Below are positions 27,685 through 41,431 of a DNA stretch of 64,000 nt, in pieces; position 1 is the stretch's first letter; each line of letters starts with the position of its first letter. Position numbers and translations under genes: made by a program. Source of the stretch: Blautia sp. (GTDB taxonomy: Bacteria > Bacillota > Clostridia > Lachnospirales > Lachnospiraceae); contig JAMPAC010000009.1 of NCBI GenBank assembly GCA_023667395.1, positions 16,510 to 80,509 on the forward strand. Direction: 5' to 3'. The notes beneath the pieces are model-generated. The model saw only the letters and a list, made by a program, of their open reading frames with translations. It did no database searches and was not told where the DNA came from.

Positions 27685-29118
27685 TTATTCAAAAATACGG
27701 ATATTTTCCTTTGTCAGATCCTGTATGATTTGGATCAGCGACTGAAAATCCGCAATCAACCCATTGGAACAGGTCTCTGCTTTCTCATAAATCTGTCCTA
27801 TCTCCCCGGTATGTCCGGAACGTATGGCGGAAATCATTTCCGTACCGTATGTATGGAATGTTTTATGTTTTTCCTCAAGACCGTTCCATATCCCTGTCAC
27901 ATTAGGATTCAGGGGCTTAAACGCATAATAGAAACGTCCCAGCCCGCATTTTCTGTAGTCCGTTTGCAATACTCTAATCTGTCCTGTCTGTGCTATATCT
28001 TTTAAGGTGTTAAGCCAGTTCCTGTGCGCATCTATGGCGCTGTTTAAGCAGTTGATGACCACCTGGTTATCCAGCATATAAAAGGCATCCTGCGCCATGG
28101 ATCCCATGATCTGCGCGGATTCTTCCAAATGCTTCTCAATGGTTTTGGAAGGTTCCACAAGTTCCGCAATGGAATGACTGGAAACAGTCAGTGAGGCAGT
28201 ATCTTCATTTAATTCCTGGCACTCCTCATTCACATACTGCATCTGGTTGTCCAATTCGTTCATGGAACTGCTGATCTCCTCACTGACAGCGGCAAGGGAG
28301 GAAACGGAATCGGAAATATGATCCATGCTGGCACGGTTATTTTCCGTGATCTTCCACACATTTCGGATATTTTCATTGATATGCTCCATTTTCGCAACAG
28401 TGGTATCCACACTGGCGGAACTTTTCTGGGACGCGGCCTCAATGTTGGTCACAAAGGCTCCCATCTTCCCTGTCAGGGACTTCGTTTCATCCGCAAGCTT
28501 ACGAATTTCATCCGCCACCACCGCGAATCCTTTTCCTGCTTCCCCCGCCCGGGCCGCTTCTATGGAAGCGTTCAGCGCCAAGAGATTGGTCTGGGCAGAA
28601 ATGGAACTGATCGCTTCGATGGCCTGATTCATGTTCTGGATGATATCAAGCAATCCATATATGTCTTCTTTCATCTCCTGCGCAGTGGAAATGGCGGAAG
28701 ATGAAAGCCCCGTAATGGAGGTAAGTTCATTCTCACAATTACGGATATCTTCCATGACCTTATTTGATTCATCAGCTACTTCAATGATCGTGGAAGTAAG
28801 GTTTTCATGCGCTTTTGACACTTCGGCGGCAATGTTCGCCGTTGCCCCGGCCGATTCACTGATGGCGTTTACAGCGGTCGAAATGGCGGTATTAATCTGC
28901 TCCACAGTGGCCACATTCGTTTCCAGCGTAAGATCCATGGCACTCATCTGGATCACAGCGTCCATATTTTTCATCACAGCCTGCTCGAATTCTTTTCTTC
29001 CTTTCATCAGACGCTGATGAACGCTGTTCCATTCTCCGTTAGATGGATTATACTGCATATCAACAAGCCTTGAAATAGAATTGACAATAGAATTTGAAGC
29101 TTTTTTCCTGATTTTCAT
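27685..29118 (-). CDS. Soluble methyl-accepting protein with C-terminal CZB domain
   Basis: 477 residues without a transmembrane segment. The N-terminal two thirds form the MCP signalling hairpin ([22 protein letters not shown]). The C-terminus has a CZB zinc-binding domain: [14 protein letters not shown] and EEKHKTFH supply the 3 His/1 Cys ligands. Such soluble receptors sense cytoplasmic zinc or hypochlorous acid in characterised cases. ATG at 29118. Cotranscribed with the large hybrid kinase. No cheA, cheW, cheR or cheB is present in the window, so its output may be through the kinase. Confidence 0.88.
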   Translation of the reverse strand: MKIRKKASNSIVNSISRLVDMQYNPSNGEWNSVHQRLMKGRKEFEQAVMKNMDAVIQMSAMDLTLETNVATVEQINTAISTAVNAISESAGATANIAAEVSKAHENLTSTIIEVADESNKVMEDIRNCENELTSITGLSSSAISTAQEMKEDIYGLLDIIQNMNQAIEAISSISAQTNLLALNASIEAARAGEAGKGFAVVADEIRKLADETKSLTGKMGAFVTNIEAASQKSSASVDTTVAKMEHINENIRNVWKITENNRASMDHISDSVSSLAAVSEEISSSMNELDNQMQYVNEECQELNEDTASLTVSSHSIAELVEPSKTIEKHLEESAQIMGSMAQDAFYMLDNQVVINCLNSAIDAHRNWLNTLKDIAQTGQIRVLQTDYRKCGLGRFYYAFKPLNPNVTGIWNGLEEKHKTFHTYGTEMISAIRSGHTGEIGQIYEKAETCSNGLIADFQSLIQIIQDLTKENIRIFE

Positions 29119-29284
29119 AACCCCTTTTCCTTTCTGTTCCCCCTATGATTCTAAAAACAATTTTAGCATTTTCATGTGGTTTGTCAACGAAAAAAGGCAT
29201 ATGCTTTTCAACACATGCCTTTTATTCATATCCATGCCGCCTGCGGCGGCACAAACCAATCCAACAGAACCTAACCAGTTCCGG

Positions 29285-29449
29285 GAAGAATGCTGTCCAA
29301 AGAGGTGTGCTATGCACTTTCTTGCGTTCTTCAGGGTGAAAAAAGTCTGCAAAGCAGACTTAGAATTTCTTTGCATGCGGATTTATCCGCATTACGCCCC
29401 TTTGGCGTGAGCCAAAATTGCTAACGCAATTAGAAATTCTTTTCACCCT
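29285..29449 (-). repeat. Structured 3'-end element, copy R2
   Basis: GAAGAATGC / GCGTTCTTC hairpin lies next to an outer stem AGGGTGAAA ... AGAATTTCT pairing with AGAAATTCT ... TTTCACCCT (to 29449). The stem encloses AGTCTGC/GCAGACT, TGCGGAT/ATCCGCA, ACGCC/GGCGT and AATTGC/GCAATT. On the minus strand the outer stem starts at the TAG stop of the M56 gene, exactly as R1 does for its permease. Confidence 0.75.
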
Positions 29450-31667
29450 ATTCCCTTACAGCCCGGAAGAACACTCCCTCATACCAGATCAGGGCGTTAT
29501 TCGCGTCGATCTGGTAAAAATACCGTCCAAACAGCGGAGCGGAATCCTCTACTCCCTCCAGTTCAAAATAGTCAAACTCCGTCACGGATAGCCCCATGGT
29601 GTCAAGATTCGTTCTAAATCCTTCCTCAAACTGGCTGGCGTAAATTTTCTCTTTCCTGTAATTTTCCACAGTATAAGCCGGAACATCATAATTATAAGGC
29701 TGAGAACCCATATAATACCAATATCTGCCATACTCCAAATGAATATCCTCAAAGCTTTTGATCTCTTCATCGGATAATGCGTAGATTCCCGCAGGCGGGA
29801 TATGTTCCGTCACTTTCCATTTTCCATAAATGGTTGTTCCAGCAAAATAATCCTGATACTCCGGCTGGGCTGTAAAATTCTGTATATCGGTGATCGTCTT
29901 CTGGTCATGGAAATTGTTATACGCTTCTTCCAGGCTTCCTTCTTCCACAAAATTCCCATTTTCCCTGCCAGTGTAAATACGGGCTTCCAAAAGCGTATCT
30001 TCTGCAGGTCCGCCCTCGTCAAAAATATAATTTGTTATGGTGATCACATCCGTATAACCGTCACCGTTGATATCGGGAAAAGAGACTGCTGCCACATTAT
30101 GAAATTTCCAGATATTTTTATCCTGCCGGATACTATGTCCTCCAAAGGTATAGAGCACCTGTCCGTTCTGGAGCAGTTTGAAAGCCACGTCTTCACCTGG
30201 GTTGAATTCCGTGTTTGGGGCATAGGCAGCGAAAGTTACCTGACCATGAGGGTTAAATTCCACGTCAAAGGATTGTCCCGTTATCATGCCGTCGTTCCCC
30301 GTACTGTTTGCTCCGCCGCTTGTCTGTACACCGTTATTTCCTGCGCTTCCTGTTCCGCCGCCTGTCTGTACGCCGTTGTTTCCTGCGCTTCCTGTTCCGT
30401 TGCCTGGCTGTATACCGCCGTTTCCTGTGCCGTTTATTTCATTGTCTGCTTGTATGCCGTTTCCCTCATTGTCCGCTCTACCGCCTGCCTGTATGCCTAT
30501 GCTTCCCTCATTGTCCGTTCCTGAACTGCCCGTTCCCTCGGCATCAATTTTTGGAACAGTCATAAAGGCAGCCGTACAGAATACCGCCAGCATTATCACC
30601 AAACCTATGACCATAATACTGCCGTTTTTCTTCCGCGCCAAGTTTCGCACCCTTCTTTCCGTGTGGGACTCCCCAAAGGCAAGTCCTATGGACAGACCGC
30701 TGCGCTTCTCCGCAAAGGAGAGGAGTGTCCTGGCATAAGATTTCTTCTCCTCTGGCGACGCATTCCGCAGAACCGATTCATCACAGAACATTTCCATATC
30801 CTGATTCATCTTAAATACTGCCATCCACACCAGCGGATTCCACCAATGTAGGCAGATGCAGAAAGTCCCTATCAGCCGGATTAGCGGATCATGATGTCTG
30901 ATGTGGGTCTGCTCATGCTTTAAAATCTGGTAGCCTTCCTGCTTTGTCAGGCCATAGGGCATGATAATCCTGGGTCTGATAATCCCCAACACAAAGGGCG
31001 AATCAATCCTGTCGCAGAACCATACGTTCTGTTTTCCTCTGACTGCGGCGGAAACCCTGCGCTTCATGACCAGGTACTGCACTGTATAGAAAATGAAAAA
31101 TACTCCTGTTCCTGCCAGATAAATTATGGAAAGAATGTTCAAAATTCCTGTTGAACCGGATGACGCCGAATTGGATGTTTTCTGTAAAAATTCCGCTATT
31201 ATATTTTCATGATTCGATGTATGATTGCCGCTGGATAAATTATCATTTTCCAAATGATTCGCATTGGCATCTTTTTCTGGAGATAGCGGATATACTCCAT
31301 TTTCTTCCATTCCAATTCCGGCGTTTATATCTTTCGGCAACTCACCCAAAAGATTATTTTCCTGCCCGGAAATATCCGCCTGTGTTCCTTGGCCGTCTGG
31401 CAGCAGTCTTTCTAAATCGCGATCTCCTCCTACCGGAATTCCCCCATTGCGCACGATTCCGTCAGGGCGTATGGTCTCCGGCTGCAGGCTGAAAGGCGCT
31501 TCCACAAAAACAGGACACAGAAGCCTCACACCCACCAGCATCCACAGAAAATACATATATACTTTTGGATACTTTTTCAGGAAAAACCTGACTGCCAGAA
31601 CTACAAGGATCAAAATACCGGCCTGCAGGCTCATGCTCCACAACCTGCTGATTACCTCCATCATCAT
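29448..31667 (-). CDS. M56 (BlaR1/MecR1-like) sensor metallopeptidase with novel C-terminal extension
   Basis: 739 residues. Membrane helices at about 10-30 and 40-58, a long Asn/Gly-rich extracellular loop (60-170), helices near 183-205, then the M56 protease core with SPFVLGIIRPRIIMP and zinc motif HEQTH (251-255). After a further helix (KKNGSIMVIGLVIML) comes a low-complexity Gly/Asn/Thr repeat tract of about 80 residues and then a 230-residue extracellular domain that is not a penicillin-binding domain. Start ATG 31667 follows GGAGG; the longer upstream frame overlaps blaI. The protease part presumably cleaves the BlaI-like repressor upstream in response to an outside signal. Confidence 0.85.
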   Translation of the reverse strand: MMMEVISRLWSMSLQAGILILVVLAVRFFLKKYPKVYMYFLWMLVGVRLLCPVFVEAPFSLQPETIRPDGIVRNGGIPVGGDRDLERLLPDGQGTQADISGQENNLLGELPKDINAGIGMEENGVYPLSPEKDANANHLENDNLSSGNHTSNHENIIAEFLQKTSNSASSGSTGILNILSIIYLAGTGVFFIFYTVQYLVMKRRVSAAVRGKQNVWFCDRIDSPFVLGIIRPRIIMPYGLTKQEGYQILKHEQTHIRHHDPLIRLIGTFCICLHWWNPLVWMAVFKMNQDMEMFCDESVLRNASPEEKKSYARTLLSFAEKRSGLSIGLAFGESHTERRVRNLARKKNGSIMVIGLVIMLAVFCTAAFMTVPKIDAEGTGSSGTDNEGSIGIQAGGRADNEGNGIQADNEINGTGNGGIQPGNGTGSAGNNGVQTGGGTGSAGNNGVQTSGGANSTGNDGMITGQSFDVEFNPHGQVTFAAYAPNTEFNPGEDVAFKLLQNGQVLYTFGGHSIRQDKNIWKFHNVAAVSFPDINGDGYTDVITITNYIFDEGGPAEDTLLEARIYTGRENGNFVEEGSLEEAYNNFHDQKTITDIQNFTAQPEYQDYFAGTTIYGKWKVTEHIPPAGIYALSDEEIKSFEDIHLEYGRYWYYMGSQPYNYDVPAYTVENYRKEKIYASQFEEGFRTNLDTMGLSVTEFDYFELEGVEDSAPLFGRYFYQIDANNALIWYEGVFFRAVRE

Positions 31668-31755
31668 ACCTGATAAGCCTCCTGTCTCGGATCTTCTGTG
31701 ACTTTCGCTTACGCTCCACTCACAAAAGCATTCCGCAAGAACATCTTCCAGACAA

Positions 31756-32103
31756 TTACATCTGATCGATGATCTGCCTGATCTTGTCCGCATCCTCCCT
31801 GGATAACTTCCTGTCCTTAAGAAAAGCGGCAAAGAAAGCGGGAATGTTTCCCTTGCTGGTGCGTTGTAACAGTTCCTCACTATCCTGTCTGTCCACTTCC
31901 TCTTTCGTCACCAGGGCGGATACGATGGTGTTCTCATTTTTCACAATGCCTTTGTCGATCAGTTTCTTGATTACGGTATAGGTGGTGGATTTCTTCCATC
32001 CAAGCTGCTCGTTGCACAGCTGTACCAGTTTCGGGCTGGCAATGGGTTCATTTTCCCATAAAATGTTTAAAAAGCGGTATTCTCCTTCATATATTTTTTC
32101 CAT
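31756..32103 (-). CDS. BlaI/MecI/CopY-family repressor
   Basis: 115 residues, with the winged-helix start YRFLNILWENEPIASPKLVQL ... GWKKSTTYTVIKKLIDKG that defines BlaI/MecI repressors. The protease-sensitive region lies near residues 75-90. Two palindromic operators precede it. It is followed by the M56 sensor gene 88 bases downstream. ATG at 32103 has GGAGG 11 bases upstream. Confidence 0.9.
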   Translation of the reverse strand: MEKIYEGEYRFLNILWENEPIASPKLVQLCNEQLGWKKSTTYTVIKKLIDKGIVKNENTIVSALVTKEEVDRQDSEELLQRTSKGNIPAFFAAFLKDRKLSREDADKIRQIIDQM

Positions 32104-32122
32104 GAATGCTTACACCTCCTCA

Positions 32123-32162
32123 GTCTATACTTATAGACTAATTATAGTCTATCACTATAGAC
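32123..32162. promoter_or_regulatory. Two palindromic operators for the BlaI-like repressor
   Basis: GTCTATACTTATAGAC (32123-32138, perfect 7-base arms) and GTCTATCACTATAGAC (32147-32162, one mismatch) lie 24 bases apart centre to centre directly upstream of the repressor gene. Arrangement and position suit autoregulation by a dimeric BlaI-type repressor. Confidence 0.75.
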
Positions 32163-32227
32163 CAGAGATGTCAATACATTTATCATTTTTCAGTAAAACA
32201 CGGTGTTTTTGAAATGAATCCTGAATA

Positions 32228-32971
32228 TTAATAAAGCGTTGCATACAAATATTGGCTGCCTCTTTTTCCCACTCTGGTCACTACTTCCACATGGTACAGG
32301 ATGTTCAGCACGGTCTGCGCCAGCGAAACGGAAATATGCGCCGCTTTGGCAAATTCCTTTGAGGTAAATTCATCCTCCAGTTCATAGGGTACGAACTGCA
32401 TATAATCCTTTGGACAATTGATTTCCACTTCCTCCACCAGTTCCATGGGAATCCTGTCATAGCGGGTGGAACCCTTTTTCTTATCCCTGCTCCATCCGTT
32501 TAAAAGTTTATATTCCTCCACATCCATAAGCGCCAGCTTCAAGTGCAGATTCGGTTCTTTCAGAAACGGTTTTATCTTATATAATTCCGGAAAGACAAAA
32601 TAGGGATTTCCCTTTACGGGAGATTTCCGTCTCTGGCTTAGTTCCCCTGATTCCTCATCTATCCAGATGATCCATTTTTCCCTTGGAATGGGATAGACGA
32701 TGGTAACGGGATAAAGGGGCAGGAAGTATTTCAGTTTTTCCCTCATCTTATTAAACTGCCTGGTCTGAATCTCTATGATTTCACCGTCCGCATAAATATC
32801 CGCCACGAAATTTTCTATGGGAATCTCCTGCCTGTCCTCATCCGGTTCATAATAATTCTTCAAAATGGCATGAACCGTTTTCTCCGATAAAGTACCAATT
32901 CCGAGCCGTTGTCTGTCCACACCGACTATTTTCTTTTTCGCGTTTTCAAAAGCTTCCTTATTCGGCATCAT
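32228..32971 (-). CDS. Conserved protein with possible PD-(D/E)XK-like N-terminus and winged helix
   Basis: 247 residues, no membrane segment. ENFVADIYADGEIIEIQTRQF resembles the D...ExQ core of PD-(D/E)XK nuclease-like folds (shown with spacing D-x9-E). The C-terminal 60 residues (EFTSKEFAKAAHISVSLAQTVLNIL, in part) look like a winged helix. I do not know an established function. ATG ATG start with GGAG upstream. Followed by tcdA 22 bases downstream on the same strand. The nuclease reading is a weak inference. Confidence 0.55.
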   Translation of the reverse strand: MMPNKEAFENAKKKIVGVDRQRLGIGTLSEKTVHAILKNYYEPDEDRQEIPIENFVADIYADGEIIEIQTRQFNKMREKLKYFLPLYPVTIVYPIPREKWIIWIDEESGELSQRRKSPVKGNPYFVFPELYKIKPFLKEPNLHLKLALMDVEEYKLLNGWSRDKKKGSTRYDRIPMELVEEVEINCPKDYMQFVPYELEDEFTSKEFAKAAHISVSLAQTVLNILYHVEVVTRVGKRGSQYLYATLY

Positions 32972-32993
32972 AATTTACTCCAATTGGTATCAC

Positions 32994-33761
32994 TCAACAG
33001 TCAGCGCATAAATCCCTGATCACTTCTCCTGCAATGATCAGTCCTGCCACAGAGGGCACAAACGCCACGCTTCCCGGAATGGCGCGCTTTCCTGTGGGCG
33101 GCTCTTCCACTGATGATTTTCCGATTATTTTCTGTTCTATTTCCTGGCTGACAGTTTCCTGATCTGCCGGAAGCCGAACGGGAATTTCTTCCGAATATAC
33201 CACTTTCAGTTTTTTGATATTTCTCTTTTTCAGTTCATGGCGCATTACCTTTGCCAGGGGACATACTTTTGTCTGGTAAATATCCGCCACCTTAAACTGA
33301 CTGGCATCCAGTTTGTTTCCGGCGCCCATGCTGCTGATAACAGGGATTTTCTTTTCATCCGCTGTCACTGCCAGCTGAATTTTCGCCGTCACCGTATCCA
33401 CCGCGTCCACAATATAATCATATTCGGTAAAGGGAAATTCGTCCGTATTTTCAGGCAGGAAAAAGCTTTTATAAATCCTCACATCCGCATCCGGATTGAT
33501 CTCCAGAATGCGTTCTCTCATCACTTCCACCTTATCCCTGCCTATGGTTTTATGGGTGGCGATGATCTGCCTGTTCAGATTTGTCAGGGATACCTTATCA
33601 TTGTCTATCAGGTCAAAATATCCTACCCCGCTCCTTGCAAGAGCCTCGCACACATAGCCGCCCACCCCGCCTACTCCGAAGACGGCCACACGAGATTTTT
33701 TCAATTTCTCCATGGCAGTTTTTCCCAATAATAGTTCTGTTCTCGCAAATTGATCTGACAT
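32994..33761 (-). CDS. tcdA: tRNA threonylcarbamoyladenosine dehydratase (ThiF/E1-like)
   Basis: 255 residues. ThiF/MoeB-type nucleotide-binding GVGGVGGYV (about 29), NLNRQIIA with the adenylation Arg, and VDAVDTVTAK. C-terminal SVAFVPSVAGLIIAGEVIRDL is typical. TcdA catalyses ATP-dependent cyclisation of t6A37 to ct6A37 in tRNAs. ATG at 33761. It lies beside gyrA but separated by a terminator. Confidence 0.85.
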   Translation of the reverse strand: MSDQFARTELLLGKTAMEKLKKSRVAVFGVGGVGGYVCEALARSGVGYFDLIDNDKVSLTNLNRQIIATHKTIGRDKVEVMRERILEINPDADVRIYKSFFLPENTDEFPFTEYDYIVDAVDTVTAKIQLAVTADEKKIPVISSMGAGNKLDASQFKVADIYQTKVCPLAKVMRHELKKRNIKKLKVVYSEEIPVRLPADQETVSQEIEQKIIGKSSVEEPPTGKRAIPGSVAFVPSVAGLIIAGEVIRDLCADC

Positions 33762-33796
33762 TTTTATACCTCACATTTTGCTTTTCAATCTAAGAA

Positions 33797-33828
33797 AAAG
33801 AGCCCATTATCCCATGAGCCCTTTTTCA
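33797..33828 (-). terminator. Terminator of gyrA
   Basis: On the minus strand AAAGGGCTCAT pairs with ATGGGCTCTTT with two G-U pairs around a six-base loop, followed by a short T tract. Confidence 0.75.
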
Positions 33829-33848
33829 TTCTGTTTTACAGTCAATTA

Positions 33849-36392
33849 TTATGAATCACTCTCTTTGGAATCATCTTCCTCCAAAACGCTATCTTCAGGA
33901 ATCTCCTCCAGGGCATCATCCACATTTTCAAATTCCTGTTCACCGTTGGAAATTTTTCCTCTTACCTTGGCGATCTTGGCTACTTTCACGCCCTGATCCA
34001 GATTGATCATCTTGACGCCGGAGGTGATCCTGCCCAGCTTGGAGATATCCTGCGCCCGAAGCTGGATGATGATTCCGCCGTCCGTGATCATCATGATCTC
34101 GTTTTCTTCCTCCACGGCCTTGGCGCCGATTACGTCGCCGGTTTTATCGGTAATCTTATAGCATTTGACGCCTTTACCACCGCGCTTCTGAACCGTAAAT
34201 TCTTTCAGGTTCGTGCGTTTGCCCAGACCATTTTCAGATACAATCAACATGTAATCGCCCTGGCTCTGCAGCTGCATCCCTACAATCTCGTCGCCGTCGG
34301 ACAGGTTCATACCGATCACGCCCATGGAACTCCTGCCGGTAGTCCTTACATCCGTCTCCTGAAAGCGGATGCACATGCCCTGTTTTGTCACCAGGAATAT
34401 CTCGCTATCCTTGTCGGTAACTTTTACCTCGATCAGTTCATCGTCATCTTTCAGATTAATGGCCATCAGGCCGTTCTTGCGGACATTGGCAAATTCCATA
34501 AGGGAGGTTTTCTTCACAATCCCATTTTTCGTTACCATAAAAAGACGCTTGTCTTCATCATATTCCTTAATAGGAATCATGGCTGTTATCTTCTCTCCCG
34601 GGGAAAGCTGCAGCAAGTTGATCACAGCGGTACCCCTGGCAGTTCTGCCCGCCTCGGGAATCTCATAGGCTTTCAAACGGTAAACACGCCCAAAGCTGGT
34701 AAAGAAATTCAGGTAATGATGGGTAGTGGTCATCAGCAGATCCTCAATGAAATCATCCTCAATGGTCTGCATTCCCTTTATCCCCTTGCCGCCACGGTTC
34801 TGCGCCTTAAAATTATCCACGGTCATCCTCTTGATATATCCAAGGTTCGTCATGGCGATCACCGTATTACCATAAGGGATCAAGTCTTCCATGGAGATAT
34901 CCGTCTCGTCATACCCGATCTTACTCCGGCGGTCATCCCCATACTTATCGGAAATCTCAACAATCTCCTTTTTGATCACACCAAGCAGAAGCTTTTCATC
35001 GGCAAGGATCGCCTTTAACTCCGCAATCTTAACCTGTAATTCCTGATGTTCATTCTCAAGCTTCTCTCTTTCCAGACCGGTGAGGGCACGGAGACGCATA
35101 TCCACGATTGCCTGAGCCTGGGCATCGGAAAGTTCAAACCTTTCGATCAGCCTGTCCTTTGCAATCTGGGTATTCTGGCTGCTGCGGATAATGGAAATCA
35201 CTTCGTCAATATAATCAAGCGCCTTTAACAGACCCTGTAAAATATGATCCCTTTCCTCCGCCTTGTTCAGATCGTATTTTGTTCTTCTGGTGACTACATC
35301 TTCCTGATGCTTCAGGTAATGGTTCAGCATATCAAGCAGACTCATGACCTTGGGCTCGTTATTCACCAGAGCCAGCATGATCACGCCGAAAGTATCCTGC
35401 AGCTGGGTATGCTTATAAAGCTGGTTCAAAATTACATTGGCGTTGGCGTCTTTCCTCAGTTCAATGACAACCCTGACGCCTTCCCTGTTGGACTCGTCCC
35501 TGATATCAGTGATCCCGTCAATCTTTTTCAGCTTTACAAGCTCCGCTATCTTAACGATCAGGTTTGCCTTGTTCACCATATAAGGCAGTTCCGTGGCAAT
35601 GATCTGGCTCTTGCCGTTAGGCAGCGTCTCAATATTCGTCACGGCCCGGACAACGATCTTGCCCCGGCCCGTCCGGTATGCCTCCTCGCAGCCCCTTGTA
35701 CCAAGAATCAGGCCGCCTGTAGGAAAATCGGGAGCCTTAACAATCTCAAGGATTTCCTCAATGGAAGTAGCCCTGCCCTCCTCCACCTTATTGTCAATAA
35801 TCCTGGTAACAGCTTTCACCACCTCACGGAGATTATGAGGCGGAATATTGGTAGCCATACCTACTGCAATACCGGTAGTTCCGTTTACCAGCAGATTAGG
35901 ATAACGGCTGGGCAGGACAACCGGTTCTTTCTCCGTGTCGTCAAAGTTAGGCACGAAATCAACAGTATTCTTATTGATATCCGCGAGCAGTTCCATGGAA
36001 ATTTTGGAAAGCCTTGCCTCGGTATAACGCATTGCCGCCGCGCCATCGCCGTCCATGGAACCGAAATTGCCGTGGCCATCCACAAGGGGATATCTGGTAG
36101 ACCATTCCTGCGCCATATTCACCAGGGCGCCGTAAATGGAACTGTCCCCATGGGGATGATATTTACCCATGGTATCACCTACGATACGGGCGCTTTTCCT
36201 GTGAGGCTTGTCAGGACCGTTATTTAATTCGATCATGGAGTAAAGGACACGCCGCTGAACAGGCTTCAGGCCGTCCCTGACGTCCGGAAGCGCACGGGAA
36301 GCGATCACGCTCATGGCATAATCTATGTAAAAGGTTTCCATCCGCTCCTTTAAATCTACCTCATGAATCTTATCAAAAATATCGTCGTTCAT
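33849..36392 (-). CDS. gyrA: DNA gyrase subunit A
   Basis: 847 residues. Winged-helix and tower domains with the catalytic Tyr in [11 protein letters not shown], the quinolone-determining region [13 protein letters not shown], then six beta-pinwheel repeats and the GyrA box [10 protein letters not shown] short acidic tail ends the protein. Type II topoisomerase breakage-reunion subunit, forms A2B2 with GyrB. Downstream of gyrB in the same minus-strand arm. Confidence 0.98.
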   Translation of the reverse strand: MNDDIFDKIHEVDLKERMETFYIDYAMSVIASRALPDVRDGLKPVQRRVLYSMIELNNGPDKPHRKSARIVGDTMGKYHPHGDSSIYGALVNMAQEWSTRYPLVDGHGNFGSMDGDGAAAMRYTEARLSKISMELLADINKNTVDFVPNFDDTEKEPVVLPSRYPNLLVNGTTGIAVGMATNIPPHNLREVVKAVTRIIDNKVEEGRATSIEEILEIVKAPDFPTGGLILGTRGCEEAYRTGRGKIVVRAVTNIETLPNGKSQIIATELPYMVNKANLIVKIAELVKLKKIDGITDIRDESNREGVRVVIELRKDANANVILNQLYKHTQLQDTFGVIMLALVNNEPKVMSLLDMLNHYLKHQEDVVTRRTKYDLNKAEERDHILQGLLKALDYIDEVISIIRSSQNTQIAKDRLIERFELSDAQAQAIVDMRLRALTGLEREKLENEHQELQVKIAELKAILADEKLLLGVIKKEIVEISDKYGDDRRSKIGYDETDISMEDLIPYGNTVIAMTNLGYIKRMTVDNFKAQNRGGKGIKGMQTIEDDFIEDLLMTTTHHYLNFFTSFGRVYRLKAYEIPEAGRTARGTAVINLLQLSPGEKITAMIPIKEYDEDKRLFMVTKNGIVKKTSLMEFANVRKNGLMAINLKDDDELIEVKVTDKDSEIFLVTKQGMCIRFQETDVRTTGRSSMGVIGMNLSDGDEIVGMQLQSQGDYMLIVSENGLGKRTNLKEFTVQKRGGKGVKCYKITDKTGDVIGAKAVEEENEIMMITDGGIIIQLRAQDISKLGRITSGVKMINLDQGVKVAKIAKVRGKISNGEQEFENVDDALEEIPEDSVLEEDDSKESDS

Positions 36393-36461
36393 AATACCTC
36401 TTTCTTTTCTGAGAATATTTTAAGCAATGTTTCGAGGCTGATTCTGAATCGTTCTGCTGTC

Positions 36462-39741
<3,280 letters not shown>

Positions 39742-39781
39742 TCTCATACTCCTGTCCGCTTTTGCGGGCATTCTATTCCAG

Positions 39782-39988
39782 TTACTCTATTTTGATCGTT
39801 TCTCCGGCAAATTCCACCATATCGCCTGCAACAAGCTTTTTGCCGCGCTGTAATTCCGTCTGGCCGTTCACCTTTACCTTACCGCCCTGAACCGCGTATT
39901 TTGCATCCACGCCGGATTCTACCAGACCGGCGGCTTTCAACGCCTGGCCAAGCTTAATAAAATCGTCCCTCAAATGAAGTATTTCCAT
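39782..39988 (-). CDS. S4-domain RNA-binding protein (YaaA-like)
   Basis: 68 residues with an S4 fold: LIKLGQALKAAGLVESGVDAKYAV ... GKVKVNGQTELQRGKKL (in part). Small S4 proteins sit between dnaN and recF in many Firmicutes (yaaA of B. subtilis), where a role in ribosome assembly is suspected. GGATGG upstream of ATG 39988. Confidence 0.85.
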   Translation of the reverse strand: MEILHLRDDFIKLGQALKAAGLVESGVDAKYAVQGGKVKVNGQTELQRGKKLVAGDMVEFAGETIKIE

Positions 39989-40020
39989 TTTTATCCATCC
40001 TTTTCACATTTCTTACACTT

Positions 40021-41130
40021 TTAGCTTACAGTTGTAAAGTTTACGGGCAGGATCAGGTAAATATAGCTTTCCTCCTGATTCTTGATAAAACAGGGGGCTT
40101 TCGGATTCACCATGTAAAGTTCCACTTCCTCATCGTCTATCACACGCAGCGCATCGATCAGGAACTTCGGGTTAAATCCTATCATCAGATCCTTACCCTG
40201 CTTTTCAATGTCGATGTCCTCATTCATGCTTCCAAGGATGGAATTGATCCTCAGTTCCATGCTTCCGTCCAGGATATTGATGATGATGGGCTTCTTATCG
40301 CCCTCTTTCACCAGAAGGGTAGCGCGGTCGATACAGTTCAGGAACTCTTTTTTATTGATCCTTACCTTTGTCTCGTAATCGCTGGAAAGCATCTGGTCTA
40401 TCCTGAAATATTCGCCCTCTATCAACCTGGACACCACTGTGGTATTACCGAACTCAAACACGATATGCTTATCCGTAAAGGAAATGATCACGTCATTCTC
40501 GGCTCCGCCGGGCAGGATCTTGCTCACCTCATTCAAAGTCTTCCCCGGAACGATCACTTTCTTGGACGAGTAGCTGTTCTTCAACTGGATCTTCCGGATG
40601 GAGATGCGGTGACCGTCCAGGGATACCACCTTTAACTCATCCTCATTGATCTCAAACAATTCCCCTGTCATTAACTTATTATTGTCATTATCGGAGATGG
40701 AAAAAATGGTCTGCCGCACCACTTCTTTCAGGGTAAACTGGCTGATGATGATGCTGTCATTCTTTTCCACCACGGGAAGATAAGAAAAATCCTCCCCTGA
40801 TTTGCCGATGATATTGAATTTGGCTTTCTCACAGGTAATAGTGGTCTTAAAGGAGGAATCTGTCTCTATCGTAATATCGCTGTCAGGAAGTTTTCTCACG
40901 ATTTCAAGGAATATCTTCGCATCCAGCGCGATTGCTCCCTTTTCAATGATGTCTCCCTCGATGACAGTCTCTATCCCAAGATCCATATCGTTTGCGGTAA
41001 GGGTAATGGATCCTTTCGTTGCATCTACCATGACACACTCTAAAATAGACATCGTTGTTTTATTAGAGACAGCTTTGGATACGATCTGTACCCCATTCAA
41101 CAGATTTGATTTGGAACAAACTAATTTCAT
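40021..41130 (-). CDS. dnaN: DNA polymerase III sliding clamp (beta subunit)
   Basis: 369 residues with three clamp domains. Typical segments are MKLVCSKSNLLNGVQIVSKAV, FLEIVRKLPDSDITIET (in part), and the C-terminal YLILPVN clamp ending. ATG at 41130 with AAGGGAGT upstream. Follows dnaA, as is standard. Confidence 0.97.
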   Translation of the reverse strand: MKLVCSKSNLLNGVQIVSKAVSNKTTMSILECVMVDATKGSITLTANDMDLGIETVIEGDIIEKGAIALDAKIFLEIVRKLPDSDITIETDSSFKTTITCEKAKFNIIGKSGEDFSYLPVVEKNDSIIISQFTLKEVVRQTIFSISDNDNNKLMTGELFEINEDELKVVSLDGHRISIRKIQLKNSYSSKKVIVPGKTLNEVSKILPGGAENDVIISFTDKHIVFEFGNTTVVSRLIEGEYFRIDQMLSSDYETKVRINKKEFLNCIDRATLLVKEGDKKPIIINILDGSMELRINSILGSMNEDIDIEKQGKDLMIGFNPKFLIDALRVIDDEEVELYMVNPKAPCFIKNQEESYIYLILPVNFTTVS

Positions 41131-41431
41131 GTGAATAACTCCCTTCGTATTTTGAGCGTATCTATCAAACGGACAAATGATAGAAATATTAAAAAAAATT
41201 AATATTATTAGTAATATAAAGTGTTGATATGTGCATAACTAATCCTATTATACTATTTTTCAAGGAAAAATGGAATGGAAAAGTGGTGAATTATCAAATA
41301 ATAAGTTAAGGATAACTCTCAGGTTATTCACAAAGCCCTTTTTACCACTTTTTCCTTATGAAAGATTGTCAACACATTAACCACATATTTATCCCCTGGG
41401 AAAGGTTTATCTTTCAAGAAAGGTTTATCTT
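41131..41431. other. dnaA-dnaN intergenic DnaA-box cluster (second part of oriC)
   Basis: A 301-base AT-rich gap with at least three DnaA-box-like 9-mers: TTATTCACA (41324-41332), TTAACCACA (41377-41385) and TTATGCACA on the minus strand (41230-41238). This matches the bipartite origin layout known in Bacillus. No gene is present. Confidence 0.65.

Noticed and set aside
33301-34000. Toxin-antitoxin or phage gene near tcdA
   Set aside because: Open frames there are shadows of tcdA and gyrA.
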